This document shows positions 44,555 to 53,774 of a stretch of DNA of 64,000 nt, piece by piece. Under the pieces are notes generated by a model. The model had not been told where the DNA came from. It ran no database searches and was given only the letters and a program-made list of their open reading frames with translations. Position 1 is the stretch's first letter; each line of letters starts with the position of its first letter. The DNA comes from Salinarimonas sp052380005. Its GTDB lineage: Bacteria > Pseudomonadota > Alphaproteobacteria > Rhizobiales > Beijerinckiaceae. The DNA is taken from the NCBI GenBank assembly GCA_052380005.1, contig JBQTCJ010000001.1; one strand, written 5' to 3'. The position numbers were made by a program, and so were the translations under genes.

Positions 44555-45010
44555 TCACTCGTCCGTGGGGAGCAGCGTTTCCCCACGCGGCTCCTGGATC
44601 GCAGTGAGGTAATGGACCAACTCCATTACCCGCGCACGCACGAAGGGCTCCGCACCCCGGCGCTCGTCGAGCGACCCGGAAGGCGCGATCTCGTCGCGAT
44701 ACCGTGCACCCCAGACCGGCATGGCGCGATCACCGTGGCCCTTCACCACCGCGCGCCCGTCGACGACCTGGAACGCCCTCAGCGTCGGGAACTCGCCTCC
44801 ATTCCGTTCGGCGAGGCGCGTGAGGTCCGTGGGCTTCGGATCGAGATGGGCGGCGAGAGCACCGTCACCGTGCCCGCCGACGCCATGGCACGACGCACAG
44901 CTCGTCATGAATTCGGCACTGCCGACGATCTCCTCCTCGGCGCTCGCCGGGACGGAGAAGCCGAGGCCGAGGGCCAGCACGGCCGTGAGAACCGAGTTTC
45001 TGTTGCGCAT
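44555..45010 (-). CDS. Class I c-type cytochrome, periplasmic monoheme
   Basis: 151 residues. Sec signal peptide to about residue 24 (PASA before EEEIVG). The haem site is CASCH at C38-C41-H42 in TSCASCHGVGG, and a distal Met is likely in GDRAMPVWGARYRDE. RBS GGAGGAG precedes the ATG at 45010; the frame upstream is a shadow. It is a small electron carrier. A dyad TTGACAATTGTCAG lies 58 nt upstream, which would put it under FNR/FixK-type control. Confidence 0.92.
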   Translation of the reverse strand: MRNRNSVLTAVLALGLGFSVPASAEEEIVGSAEFMTSCASCHGVGGHGDGALAAHLDPKPTDLTRLAERNGGEFPTLRAFQVVDGRAVVKGHGDRAMPVWGARYRDEIAPSGSLDERRGAEPFVRARVMELVHYLTAIQEPRGETLLPTDE

Positions 45011-45364
45011 GACTGCTCCTCCTCCGCCAGATGGAGGGGGGAGCATGCGGCAGTCCCGATGGCGTCCGTTGACAATTGTCAGGGAAGAGCACGCCACTCG
45101 GACGAAGGCCGGCGGGAAAGACACTCGCCGGCCGAAAGACCCCGTCCGTGACCGGTGAGCACTCCTCCGCGGGGCGTTTCCGCGAGGACGCGAGAAATCG
45201 AGGAGCAGAGCGAACGCGGCAGTCGTGGGAAGGCGCATCCCTTTCGACGAGCGATCTCTCGCCCCTCGCTCGAGCCGCGCCGACGGCACCATCCGCTTCG
45301 AGGGGCTCCGGCGGTCCCTGGTGTCGCGCCGGCCGCGCGCGGGTCGGAAGCGCCGGGCGCCGCC
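45011..45364. other. Intergenic stretch without a supported gene
   Basis: 354 nt between the cytochrome c start and the stop of the universal stress protein, both on the minus strand. It contains the FNR-type box at 45069-45082. Open frames on either strand show no recognisable motif and are probably GC-driven. Confidence 0.6.
45069..45082. promoter_or_regulatory. FNR/FixK-type box upstream of cytochrome c
   Basis: TTGACAATTGTCAG is a near-perfect TTGAC-N4-GTCAA dyad, 58 nt upstream of the minus-strand cytochrome c start at 45010. Confidence 0.7.
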
Positions 45365-46201
45365 TCAATGTGACAGGAGCACGGGCATCGGCGCACGCGC
45401 GAGAAGATCGTGCGTGGCGCCGCCGAAAGCCCACTCTCGCAAGCGCATACGACCCCAGGCACCGACGACGATGAGATCGGCACCGGCTTCGACGGCCTCG
45501 AGCACGAGATCGTCGGCGACGGCGTCCCCGATCAGCGGTCGCGCCTTTCCGTGCGCGCGGATGCCGTGGCGCCCGCAGTGGCGGACGACGTCGTCCACGG
45601 CGACCCGGGTGGTCGGCAGGTCGACGCCCTCGGCGATGCCGACGACGTGAACCGCCTCTGCCGATCGAAGGAACGGCACGGCATCGAGAAGCGCGCGCCG
45701 GGCCTCGCGCGTATCTTTCCAGCCCAGCACGATGGTGCGCGCCGCGCAGACGCGGACGCCGGTCGGCACCACCAGGACCGGACGTCCCGCCGCCAGGACC
45801 GCGTCGCCGGGATCCAGCGCCGACCATCGTTCAGCGCGATTTGGCGACGGATCGCGCCCGACCACGACGAGGTCGGCCGCGCGACATTCGCGTGCGAGCG
45901 CTGCGATCGGGCGCTCGACGAAGCGCCGGAACGCGATGGTCACCCCTTCGAGGTCGTCGCGCATCCGAAACGCCTCCTCGGCACCGGCGAGATCGTCCCT
46001 GATCGCTCGGAGCGCAGCGTCGACGAACTCGCCGGCGAGCGCGACACCCCCGAAAGCGTCGGTCGGCGGGGGGCGTGGTGCTGCCGCGGCGAGCCCGACG
46101 AGCAGCGCGTCGAAGCGGCGAGCGAGGTCGGCGGCGAGCGCGACCCGCTCGTCCGCGCTCGTCGTCGCTTCGGCATGAACGAGTATGGACGCGTAGCTCA
46201 T
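45365..46201 (-). CDS. Universal stress protein with two UspA domains
   Basis: 278 residues, two tandem Usp folds (about 1-145 and 150-278). The second has TIVLGWKDTREARRAL at its start and the ATP-type loop VVGAWGRMRLREWAFGG near the end. ATG 46201 follows GGAGGG; the extra 10 codons upstream overlap the next gene. It is the last gene of a minus-strand group (SPW, CBS, DUF2267, Usp) that begins after the FNR box at 47623. Such tandem Usp proteins are often induced at low oxygen. Confidence 0.92.
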   Translation of the reverse strand: MSYASILVHAEATTSADERVALAADLARRFDALLVGLAAAAPRPPPTDAFGGVALAGEFVDAALRAIRDDLAGAEEAFRMRDDLEGVTIAFRRFVERPIAALARECRAADLVVVGRDPSPNRAERWSALDPGDAVLAAGRPVLVVPTGVRVCAARTIVLGWKDTREARRALLDAVPFLRSAEAVHVVGIAEGVDLPTTRVAVDDVVRHCGRHGIRAHGKARPLIGDAVADDLVLEAVEAGADLIVVGAWGRMRLREWAFGGATHDLLARAPMPVLLSH

Positions 46202-46227
46202 CGTGCGATCCCTCCGACGGATGTCCG

Positions 46228-46677
46228 TCATCTCGCCGCGTCCCGCCCGTCGAGACCCGGCCAGAGCGCACGCACCTCACTGGGCAGAGCATCGCGCACA
46301 TTCTCGATCTGCCCCAGCGTGACGCGCCGGTTCACGACGCCGAAGACGGCACGGCACGCCTCGACGCGATCCACCGGGCGGATCGTCGAGAGGCCGGCGC
46401 CCACGTGCTCCAGGAAGGCGGCGGCGTTCCGCACGGGCTCGGGATCGCGCCGGACGTGCCAACGGTCGTAGTAGAGCCCGCGCACGAGGAGCGGCATCTG
46501 GGCGGCGAAGTGGACCGCGAGCTCGATCGGCAGGCGATCCCGCACGGCGTGCAGCACCGCCCCCAGGACGTGCCACGCGACCCGCCGATCGGGACCGAGC
46601 TCGGCGGTGATCTCGTCGAGCCAGACGTGCGTCGCGTGGACCGTGCGGTCGATCACGTCCAATTCCGTCGCGCTCAT
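46228..46677 (-). CDS. DUF2267 domain-containing protein
   Basis: 149 residues, all-helical. The DUF2267 pattern is seen in WHVLGAVLHAVRDRLPIELA followed by HFAAQMPLLVRGLYYDRW. The function of the family is unknown; it often occurs near Usp, CBS and Hsp20 genes in stress loci, as here. It lies 26 nt upstream of the Usp gene on the same strand. Confidence 0.88.
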   Translation of the reverse strand: MSATELDVIDRTVHATHVWLDEITAELGPDRRVAWHVLGAVLHAVRDRLPIELAVHFAAQMPLLVRGLYYDRWHVRRDPEPVRNAAAFLEHVGAGLSTIRPVDRVEACRAVFGVVNRRVTLGQIENVRDALPSEVRALWPGLDGRDAAR

Positions 46678-46704
46678 TCCGCTCTCCTCCGCTCGAGCCT
46701 GCCC

Positions 46705-47124
46705 TCACCGGTGCGGAGCCGCGACCGCGTGGAGCAGCTCGCCGCCGAGCTCGCGCGAGACGTGATGGGCGATGTCGCCGAGCGCGAGCATGCCGACGAG
46801 GCGTGCGTCCCTGTCGACCACCGGCATGCGCCTGATCTTCTTCTCCTCCATGACGTGGATCGCATCCTCGATGGATTGGTCGGCGCGGCAGGAGACGATG
46901 TCCGCCGTCATGACGTCCCGAGCCGTCAGCCGAGAGACGTCGCGGCCGTCGGCCAAGGCGCGGATCGCGAGATCGCGATCCGTTACGATCCCGACCACGC
47001 GATCCTTCTCGCGGACCGGCAAGGCGCCGATGTCCGATGTCTTCATGAGTGCCGCGATCGCCGCGACAGGCGTCTCCGGCGTGATCGTGTCGGCGCCTTC
47101 GTGCATCACACGTTCGATGTTCAT
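46705..47124 (-). CDS. Protein of two CBS domains
   Basis: 139 residues, essentially a Bateman pair: first CBS about 1-60 (ITPETPVAAIAALMKTSDIG, VVGIVTDRDLAIR), second about 70-130 (ARDVMTADIVSCRADQSIED, RMPVVDRDARLVGM). It should bind an adenine nucleotide or similar and act as a sensor. GGGAGG precedes the ATG. No catalytic or membrane domain is attached. Co-directional with DUF2267 and Usp. Confidence 0.92.
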   Translation of the reverse strand: MNIERVMHEGADTITPETPVAAIAALMKTSDIGALPVREKDRVVGIVTDRDLAIRALADGRDVSRLTARDVMTADIVSCRADQSIEDAIHVMEEKKIRRMPVVDRDARLVGMLALGDIAHHVSRELGGELLHAVAAPHR

Positions 47125-47168
47125 GAGAGCCTCCCGATGTCCGTTCGAGGCAGCGTGGCGGTGTCCTC

Positions 47169-47537
47169 TCATCGGGCACCGGAGACCGGCGCCCGATAGA
47201 TGCGTGCGAGCTCGATCCCGGCGAGGACGGCGACCGTGAGCCCCACGACGACATGCGTCCACAGGGCCGTGCTTCCTGCCGAAAACGCGAGGACGAACGG
47301 GCTCGCCGCCACCCAGAGCCCGACGGCGAGATTGATCCATTCCTCCCAATCCGCCGCCCGTTGGACCGCCATGAAGGCGAGGATCGTGATGGCGGCCCCG
47401 CACACCAGCGCGTTGGCGAAGGCGGGCGACATGTCGGCGTAGCCGAGCACCCACGGGGAGACGAACAGGGCGAGCCCGAGAAGCCCGGTCACGACATTGA
47501 GCGTCGTGTCCTCGGTGGCATTGGTGATGCTGCGCAT
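47169..47537 (-). CDS. SPW repeat membrane protein
   Basis: 122 residues with four hydrophobic segments. The SPW motif occurs in LFVSPWVLGYA and, as ASPFVLAFS, in the second half, marking two repeats of a two-helix unit. GGAGG precedes the ATG at 47537; the longer frame would run through the FNR box and is rejected. The family's function is unknown. It is the first gene after the box at 47623 and may head the stress operon. Confidence 0.85.
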   Translation of the reverse strand: MRSITNATEDTTLNVVTGLLGLALFVSPWVLGYADMSPAFANALVCGAAITILAFMAVQRAADWEEWINLAVGLWVAASPFVLAFSAGSTALWTHVVVGLTVAVLAGIELARIYRAPVSGAR

Positions 47538-47622
47538 AGGACCCTCCTCCCGCGGCATCCGAGCCACGCTCGGATCGACCGCCGCGGCGCGTGTCAGTAT
47601 AGCGGGCCGCACCTGCCGCCGA

Positions 47623-47636
47623 TTGACATCCGTCAA
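47623..47636. promoter_or_regulatory. FNR/FixK-type box upstream of the SPW-CBS-DUF2267-Usp group
   Basis: TTGACATCCGTCAA is a perfect TTGAC-N4-GTCAA dyad, 85 nt upstream of the SPW gene start at 47537 on the minus strand. Confidence 0.75.
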
Positions 47637-47687
47637 CGAGGGGCGGCGGCGCCTGCTGCACGGCGATCGTCGCGAGCGCGGCCGCGC

Positions 47688-48137
47688 TCATGACGACGGT
47701 GCGAAGATCCGCTCGATCGCCGCGATCGGGTGCCCGACGAGATCGCGGTCGTCCTCGCCGACGAGACAGCGGCGGGTTTCCTCCGGAAGTCTGTCCCGAA
47801 GCGCGGCCAGGAAGCGCGGCGGGGCGACGACGACGACTGCTTTCGCACCGAGATCGCGCCGTGCCTCGTCGATCGCGAGAGCGAGCGCGCGGGCGAACGC
47901 GTTCTCGGCTCGATCGTGACGATCGACCTCCTGCATCGCGGCCCTGCGCGTTCCGAAGCGCGTGCGCCCCGGCGCGTCGGTTCCGAGCGCCCGCGCCGGC
48001 GGGTTCGCCGGGGCTTCGATGGCACGAAGGATCGACAGGCGCGGCGCGAGATGAACGCCGTCGTTGCGCAGGATGAGGCCCTTGCTCGCGTCCGCGACGA
48101 GGACGAGAGCACCGGCGGGGAGCGCGATGTCCGACAT
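47688..48137 (-). CDS. Host attachment protein-like (PF10116) family protein
   Basis: 149 residues. It opens with ALVLVADASKGLILRNDG, the family's first strand, and ends with a mixed alpha/beta part (AKAVVVVAPPRFLAALRDRL). The family was named from an Agrobacterium attachment locus but has an RNase-like/baeRF1-like fold and no proven role. It follows the DUF883-like gene by 22 nt on the minus strand, probably one transcript. Confidence 0.78.
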   Translation of the reverse strand: MSDIALPAGALVLVADASKGLILRNDGVHLAPRLSILRAIEAPANPPARALGTDAPGRTRFGTRRAAMQEVDRHDRAENAFARALALAIDEARRDLGAKAVVVVAPPRFLAALRDRLPEETRRCLVGEDDRDLVGHPIAAIERIFAPSS

Positions 48138-48159
48138 GGGGCGTCATCCCTTCTGGGCG

Positions 48160-48498
48160 TCATTCGGCGAACCATCGCCGAGTCGGGGGAGGCTCGCGCC
48201 TCGACCAGTCGCGTGCGGCATGGACCAGGCTCGCGAGACCGAAGCCGACCGCACCGGCGATGAGCAGCGAGACGACCGGGTGCTGCTCCATCGGAGCATG
48301 CGCGCGGCGTTCGAGATCGCGGATCGCGCGCTCGATGCGGTACGGCGGCGGCTCGCCGCGGATGGCGGCGGCGCCGCGCTCGTATGCGTCGCGGGCCGCC
48401 TCGGCCGCTTCGCGAGCAACCCGTTCGGCGACCTCGCGGGCATCGTCGGCCAGACGCTCGGCACGGTCAACGGCGGCATGAAGATCGACGTGGCTCAT
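48160..48498 (-). CDS. Small DUF883-like (ElaB/YqjD type) membrane-anchored protein
   Basis: 112 residues. An Ala/Glu/Arg-rich amphipathic helix with coiled-coil character covers about 5-50, and a single C-terminal membrane segment (HPVVSLLIAGAVGFGLASLV) precedes a basic tail. This resembles stress-induced ElaB/YqjD proteins that tether ribosomes to the membrane, though similarity is by architecture only. GGAG at 8 nt supports the ATG at 48498. An FNR-type box is 69 nt upstream. Confidence 0.72.
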   Translation of the reverse strand: MSHVDLHAAVDRAERLADDAREVAERVAREAAEAARDAYERGAAAIRGEPPPYRIERAIRDLERRAHAPMEQHPVVSLLIAGAVGFGLASLVHAARDWSRREPPPTRRWFAE

Positions 48499-48567
48499 GA
48501 TCGGAACTCCGATGCGAGCCACCATGCGGCTCGACGCGCATGTTCAGGTCGATCGCGGCGCGAGCGA

Positions 48568-48581
48568 TTGAGAAGTGTCAA
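48568..48581. promoter_or_regulatory. FNR/FixK-type box upstream of the DUF883-like gene
   Basis: TTGAGAAGTGTCAA fits TTGAN-N4-GTCAA and lies upstream of the minus-strand pair 48160-48498 and 47688-48137. Confidence 0.62.
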
Positions 48582-48698
48582 CGGCGACGGCGGGTTTTTT
48601 CGAGTACCCGCTGCGCAGACGTCCTCGGGAGCGCAGGGGAATCCCCGAGGCGGCGTGGGTCGCGGCGCACATCGACGGCGGCGCGAGCCGCTGCAGGC

Positions 48699-49745
48699 TC
48701 AGGTGTCGGCCAGCGCCTCCATGGCGATGGCGAGATAGGTTCGCGTCAGAGGCCGCCACGCGCGAGCGCGGCGCCGTCGCCGGGACGAGAGATGCGCGAG
48801 GCATTGCCGCGCGCGCAGCAGCGCCCGCGCCGCCATGTAGAGCCGGACGAGCCGTGGGGATACTCTGTCTCCGAGCCGTGTCGTCACCGCCGCTTCGATC
48901 ATCGGCCCGATCGCGGGCGCGCCCAGGCGTCGGCATTCGAGCCCGAGGTAGGCGATCTCGTCGAACGGATCGACGATGCGCAGGTCGTCCGAGAACTCGA
49001 GGCAGTCGAAGACGACGATCGGGTCGGTGAGGCAGACGTGCTCCGGGCGCAGGTCGCCGTGGCCGTCGACGAGGACGCCCCCGCGCGCGCGGGTCTCGAG
49101 CAGCGGCCGGTCCGCGGCGAGGCGCGCCTCCAGGCGCGCGAGCGCAAGGGCGAAAGGCGCGCGCTCGTCCGCGACGACCGGCTCGCGCAGCAGCGCCCGC
49201 GCCTCGGCGATATGCCTCGCATACCGCTCCAGGTACAGCGACGGCGAGGCCGGCGGGCGCTCCGCCGTGGCGTAGAAGGCCGCGAGCCGCTCGCCGAGCG
49301 CCGCGACCTCGCCGCTCGTCACGCGTCCGGCAGGGATCGTCCGGTCGAGCATGCGGCTCGCAGGCAGGCGGCGCATGACCACGAGCCAGTCGACCGCCTC
49401 GCCTTCGCCCCCGATCGCGAGCCCGCCGGGCCCGCGCGTCAGCGGGACGACGCCGAAATAGACACCCTCTGCGAGGCGCGCGTTGAGCGCCGCCTCTGCG
49501 CGGCAATTGGTCTCGCGCTTCGCGACGGACGAGAAATCGAAGACCGAGGAGATGAGCGGCTTCTTCAGCTTGAAGACCCGCGGCCCGGCCAGGAAGACGA
49601 AGGAGAGCGTCGTCTCGATCACGTCCACGCGCGACGGCCGGTGCGCATACGCTCCCGGGCGCGAGAGGAAGCGCGCCTTCGCGGAGAGCGGCGGGTCGTC
49701 GGCGGCCACCGTAGGCGCCGAGCGTGGGAGCGAGGCGAGAGGCAT
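48699..49745 (-). CDS. COG2187-like aminoglycoside phosphotransferase-fold protein
   Basis: 348 residues. FVFLAGPRVFKLKKPL near residue 50 provides the N-lobe Lys, LVDGHGDLRPEHVCL the catalytic Asp loop and FDCLEFSDDLRIVDPFDEIA the metal Asp region. This is the kinase-like half of COG2187; longer relatives carry an additional C-terminal P-loop ATPase domain that is absent here. The substrate is unknown. The ATG at 49745 is chosen because the frame upstream would cross an FNR-type box. These proteins are common in low-oxygen regulons. Confidence 0.82.
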   Translation of the reverse strand: MPLASLPRSAPTVAADDPPLSAKARFLSRPGAYAHRPSRVDVIETTLSFVFLAGPRVFKLKKPLISSVFDFSSVAKRETNCRAEAALNARLAEGVYFGVVPLTRGPGGLAIGGEGEAVDWLVVMRRLPASRMLDRTIPAGRVTSGEVAALGERLAAFYATAERPPASPSLYLERYARHIAEARALLREPVVADERAPFALALARLEARLAADRPLLETRARGGVLVDGHGDLRPEHVCLTDPIVVFDCLEFSDDLRIVDPFDEIAYLGLECRRLGAPAIGPMIEAAVTTRLGDRVSPRLVRLYMAARALLRARQCLAHLSSRRRRRARAWRPLTRTYLAIAMEALADT

Positions 49746-49811
49746 GAGCGCGGACGATCCGAGGCGGGAGAGGGCGGCGCGCCAGCGTGCCGGAGAAGCG
49801 CTCGTGTCGGG

Positions 49812-49825
49812 TTGCGAAATGTCAA
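49812..49825. promoter_or_regulatory. FNR/FixK-type box upstream of the COG2187-like gene
   Basis: TTGCGAAATGTCAA differs from TTGAN-N4-NTCAA at one position and lies 67 nt before the start at 49745. Confidence 0.55.
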
Positions 49826-49989
49826 CCGGGGGCCGCGTCGGCGGGCGGATCGTCCCCTGCCACGCTGGCCGCTCATCGAGCCCACCGCTCTTCCTCGGAG
49901 CGGGACGCCATGCCCGTGCATCGTTCCGAAGCACGAGATGCCCACCGCGTCCAGCACGCGGTCGGGTCATCGACACGAAGGAGGAAACC

Positions 49990-50064
<75 letters not shown>

Positions 50065-50175
50065 GAACGCGGGGCACGCGCCCCGAAAGGGGCGTGGCGG
50101 CGTCGAGGGGTGCATAGAGGATCGGGGGCGGGGACGCAAGGGGCGAAGAAGGGCGATGAAAGGCGGCGAGGAAGG

Positions 50176-50209
50176 GGCGCGCAGCCATCCCGCGGAACGG
50201 CTGCGCGCC
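50176..50209 (-). terminator. Hairpin terminator after hemA
   Basis: A perfect 11-bp stem GGCGCGCAGCC/GGCTGCGCGCC with a 12-nt loop begins 4 nt past the hemA stop on the minus strand. The tail is pyrimidine-rich, with only short T runs. Confidence 0.65.
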
Positions 50210-50213
50210 GCGT

Positions 50214-51443
50214 TCATTCCGCCGCCTGCGCCCGCATCTCGAAGGGCAGGCCCAGCGCCGTCCAGACCTCGACGAGCGCGTCGCGCAGGTGCCGGATGTC
50301 GGCCTCGGCGTGGAGCGGGGTCGGCGTGATCCGCAGCCGCTCGGTGCCACGCGGCACGGTGGGGTAGTTGATCGGCTGGATGTAGATGCCGTGGCGCTCG
50401 AGCAGCCGGTCGGAGGCCGCCTTGCAGGCCTCCGCGTCGCGCACCATCACCGGCACGATGTGGGTGGGCGTCGGCATCACCGGCAGGCCGGCCTCGACGA
50501 GCACCGCCTTGGTGCGCGCCGCCTGGCGCTGCTGGCCCTCGCGCTCCGTCCGCGACTGCTTGAGGTGGCGCACGGAGGCCGCGGCCGCGGCGCAGATCGC
50601 CGGGGGCAGCGCGGTGGTGAAGATGAAGCCCTGCGCATAGGAGCGCACCGCGTCGATCACGGCGCCGCGCCCGGCGATGTAGCCGCCGAGCACGCCGTAG
50701 GCCTTGCCGAGCGTGCCCTCGATCACGTCGACGCGGTTCATCACCCCGTCGCGCTCGGCGATGCCGGCGCCGCGGGGGCCGTACATGCCCACCGCGTGCA
50801 CCTCGTCGAGATAGGTCATGGCGCCGTACCGCTCCGCCAGGTCGCAGACGCGGCCGATCGGGGCGACGTCGCCGTCCATCGAGTAGACGCTCTCGAAGAC
50901 GATCAGCTTCGGGCGGTCGCCGGCCTCGCGCAGCAGCGCCTCGAGATGGGCGAGGTCGTTGTGGCGCCAGATCTTCTTCTCGCAGCCGGAGCCGCGCACG
51001 CCCTCGATCATCGAGTTGTGGTTGAGCGCGTCCGACAGGATCAGGCAATTGGGGATCAGCTTGGCGATCGTGGCGATGCCGGTCTGGTTCGAGACGTAGC
51101 CCGAGGTGAAGACGAGGGCCGCCTCCTTGCCGTGCAGGTCGGCGAGCTCGCGCTCGAGCCCGACGATCGGGTGGCTCGTGCCGGAGATGTTGCGGGTGCC
51201 GCCGGCGCCCGTGCCGCAGCGGCGCGCGGTGTCCGCCATCGCGGCGATAACGTCCGGGTGCTGGCCCATGCCGAGATAGTCGTTGGAGCACCACACGGTG
51301 ATCTCGCGCGGGCCGCCGGGCGCGCCGTGCCAGGTCGCGCGCGGGAAGCGGCCGGCGATGCGCTCGAGGTCCGCGAAGACGCGGTAGCGCCGCTCGGTCT
51401 TCAGGGAGGCGACGGCGCTCTCGAAATAGTGCGTGTAGTCCAT
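50214..51443 (-). CDS. hemA: 5-aminolevulinate synthase
   Basis: 409 residues, the standard length. MDYTHYFESAVASLKTE and WCSNDYLGMGQHP are the ALAS N-terminus, YLDEVHAVGMYG carries the PLP-binding Asp and His, and K247 in EGTLGKAYGVLGG is the Schiff-base lysine. It condenses glycine and succinyl-CoA in the first step of tetrapyrrole synthesis (C4 pathway, typical of alphaproteobacteria). ATG 51443 is chosen from homology. A perfect-class FNR/FixK box at 51518 lies upstream, as known for hemA genes in this group. Confidence 0.97.
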   Translation of the reverse strand: MDYTHYFESAVASLKTERRYRVFADLERIAGRFPRATWHGAPGGPREITVWCSNDYLGMGQHPDVIAAMADTARRCGTGAGGTRNISGTSHPIVGLERELADLHGKEAALVFTSGYVSNQTGIATIAKLIPNCLILSDALNHNSMIEGVRGSGCEKKIWRHNDLAHLEALLREAGDRPKLIVFESVYSMDGDVAPIGRVCDLAERYGAMTYLDEVHAVGMYGPRGAGIAERDGVMNRVDVIEGTLGKAYGVLGGYIAGRGAVIDAVRSYAQGFIFTTALPPAICAAAAASVRHLKQSRTEREGQQRQAARTKAVLVEAGLPVMPTPTHIVPVMVRDAEACKAASDRLLERHGIYIQPINYPTVPRGTERLRITPTPLHAEADIRHLRDALVEVWTALGLPFEMRAQAAE

Positions 51444-51517
51444 GATCTCACCGGGGGACGAACGGACGCGGGGGATGCGAGCCGGCACGATTGAGCCTCG
51501 TTTCTCGGCTATCTGCC

Positions 51518-51531
51518 TTGACGTTGATCAA
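51518..51531. promoter_or_regulatory. FNR/FixK-type box upstream of hemA
   Basis: TTGACGTTGATCAA matches TTGAC-N4-ATCAA. It lies 74 nt upstream of the hemA start on the minus strand and on the other side 123 nt before the small gene at 51655. Confidence 0.78.
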
Positions 51532-51654
51532 ACCGTCCAGGGCTAATATAGCCGCAGGACACGGGGATCCAGGGCGGGTGCGGCGCCGTGGCAGGGGTTG
51601 CGACGGTCTTCCGCGGCCCGAGCCGACCGCGCCGCCCGCCGACGGAGGACGAGC

Positions 51655-51825
51655 ATGGCCGACGACGAGCGCGCCGCGCGCCTCAGGGCGGCGCTGCGCG
51701 AGAACCTCAAGCGCCGCAAGGCGCAGAGCCGCGCCCGCGCCGCCGGCGAGACCGTGCGGGACGACGCCGTCGCGCCGGCTCCGGCGGAGCGGGAGCCCGA
51801 CCCGGACCCGCGGTCCGAAAATTGA
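51655..51825 (+). CDS. Small conserved hypothetical protein, Arg-rich
   Basis: 56 residues, predicted helical and basic at the N-terminal half (RLRAALRENLKRRKAQSRAR), with an acidic Pro-rich tail. GGAGG stands 7 nt before the ATG. Similar short proteins occur immediately upstream of murA in related genomes as far as I recall; no function is known. Divergent from hemA. Confidence 0.6.
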   Translation: MADDERAARLRAALRENLKRRKAQSRARAAGETVRDDAVAPAPAEREPDPDPRSEN

Positions 51826-51910
51826 CACGGTCGTGTTACCTTTCCTTCAACCATGAGCCCCAGAATCATCGGTGCGCGACCGCGCACCCGCACGTGGGAA
51901 GAGACAATCG

Positions 51911-53200
<1,290 letters not shown>

Positions 53201-53288
53201 TCAGAGGATCCGGGTCGATCGGCGCTTGTCAATATGGCGGGACCAATTGAAGATGGCGCGTGGGTAGCCTGCTGACCAGGGGCGGGGG

Positions 53289-53774
53289 ATGCGTGTCAGG
53301 ACATTGATCCGCGAGCGAAAAGAACCGGTGTCGGACACGGGTTGGAGCGCGACAGACCTGCCCCCGAAGCACTCGGCAGTCTACGCACGAACGAAGCCGA
53401 TGCGAGCGGGTTGGCAGTGGAGATCGGTTCGAGCGCGATCCGTAGATCGAGACTTCGTGCTCTTGTCGGAGTGCAATCCTCGCCGGGGCAACTTCAAGGC
53501 TTCACTTATCCTGATCGATGGACAAGGCGCATCGGTGGTGTGCCGTTTCGAGTACCACAGTGACCATCCTGGCGTTCACGCGCACGCCGATTGTCTGCGA
53601 AGCGGCGTCGAGACCGGGCCGACGAGCTTTGGTGGATTGGAACGTTTTCCCCCGGGCGGCCATAGGCACAGACGAACGAGCGCATGGACTCTCACGTCCT
53701 TCTGGCGGGCAGCGCGAGCTTTTTTCAGAATGCACGACGGACAGCAGGGGAGCTTGGACCTCGATGCACCCTGA
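53289..53774 (+). CDS. Hypothetical protein, His-rich, first gene of a low-GC islet
   Basis: 161 residues, not recognised. The second half has a compact His/Cys-rich core (VCRFEYHSDHPGVHAHADC, then GPTSFGGLERFPPGGHRHRR) that could bind metal or be catalytic, and an aromatic helix near the end (WTLTSFWRAARAFFRM). It overlaps the DUF1828-like gene by 11 nt, so the pair is translated together. Codon and base use are less GC-biased than in murA. A toxin, effector or regulatory partner of the next gene is possible but unproved. Confidence 0.6.
   Translation: MRVRTLIRERKEPVSDTGWSATDLPPKHSAVYARTKPMRAGWQWRSVRARSVDRDFVLLSECNPRRGNFKASLILIDGQGASVVCRFEYHSDHPGVHAHADCLRSGVETGPTSFGGLERFPPGGHRHRRTSAWTLTSFWRAARAFFRMHDGQQGSLDLDAP

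Noticed and set aside
45011..45364. Several overlapping frames in the gap between cytochrome c and the stress protein
   Set aside because: None has a ribosome site together with recognisable protein features; the stretch is better read as regulatory spacer.
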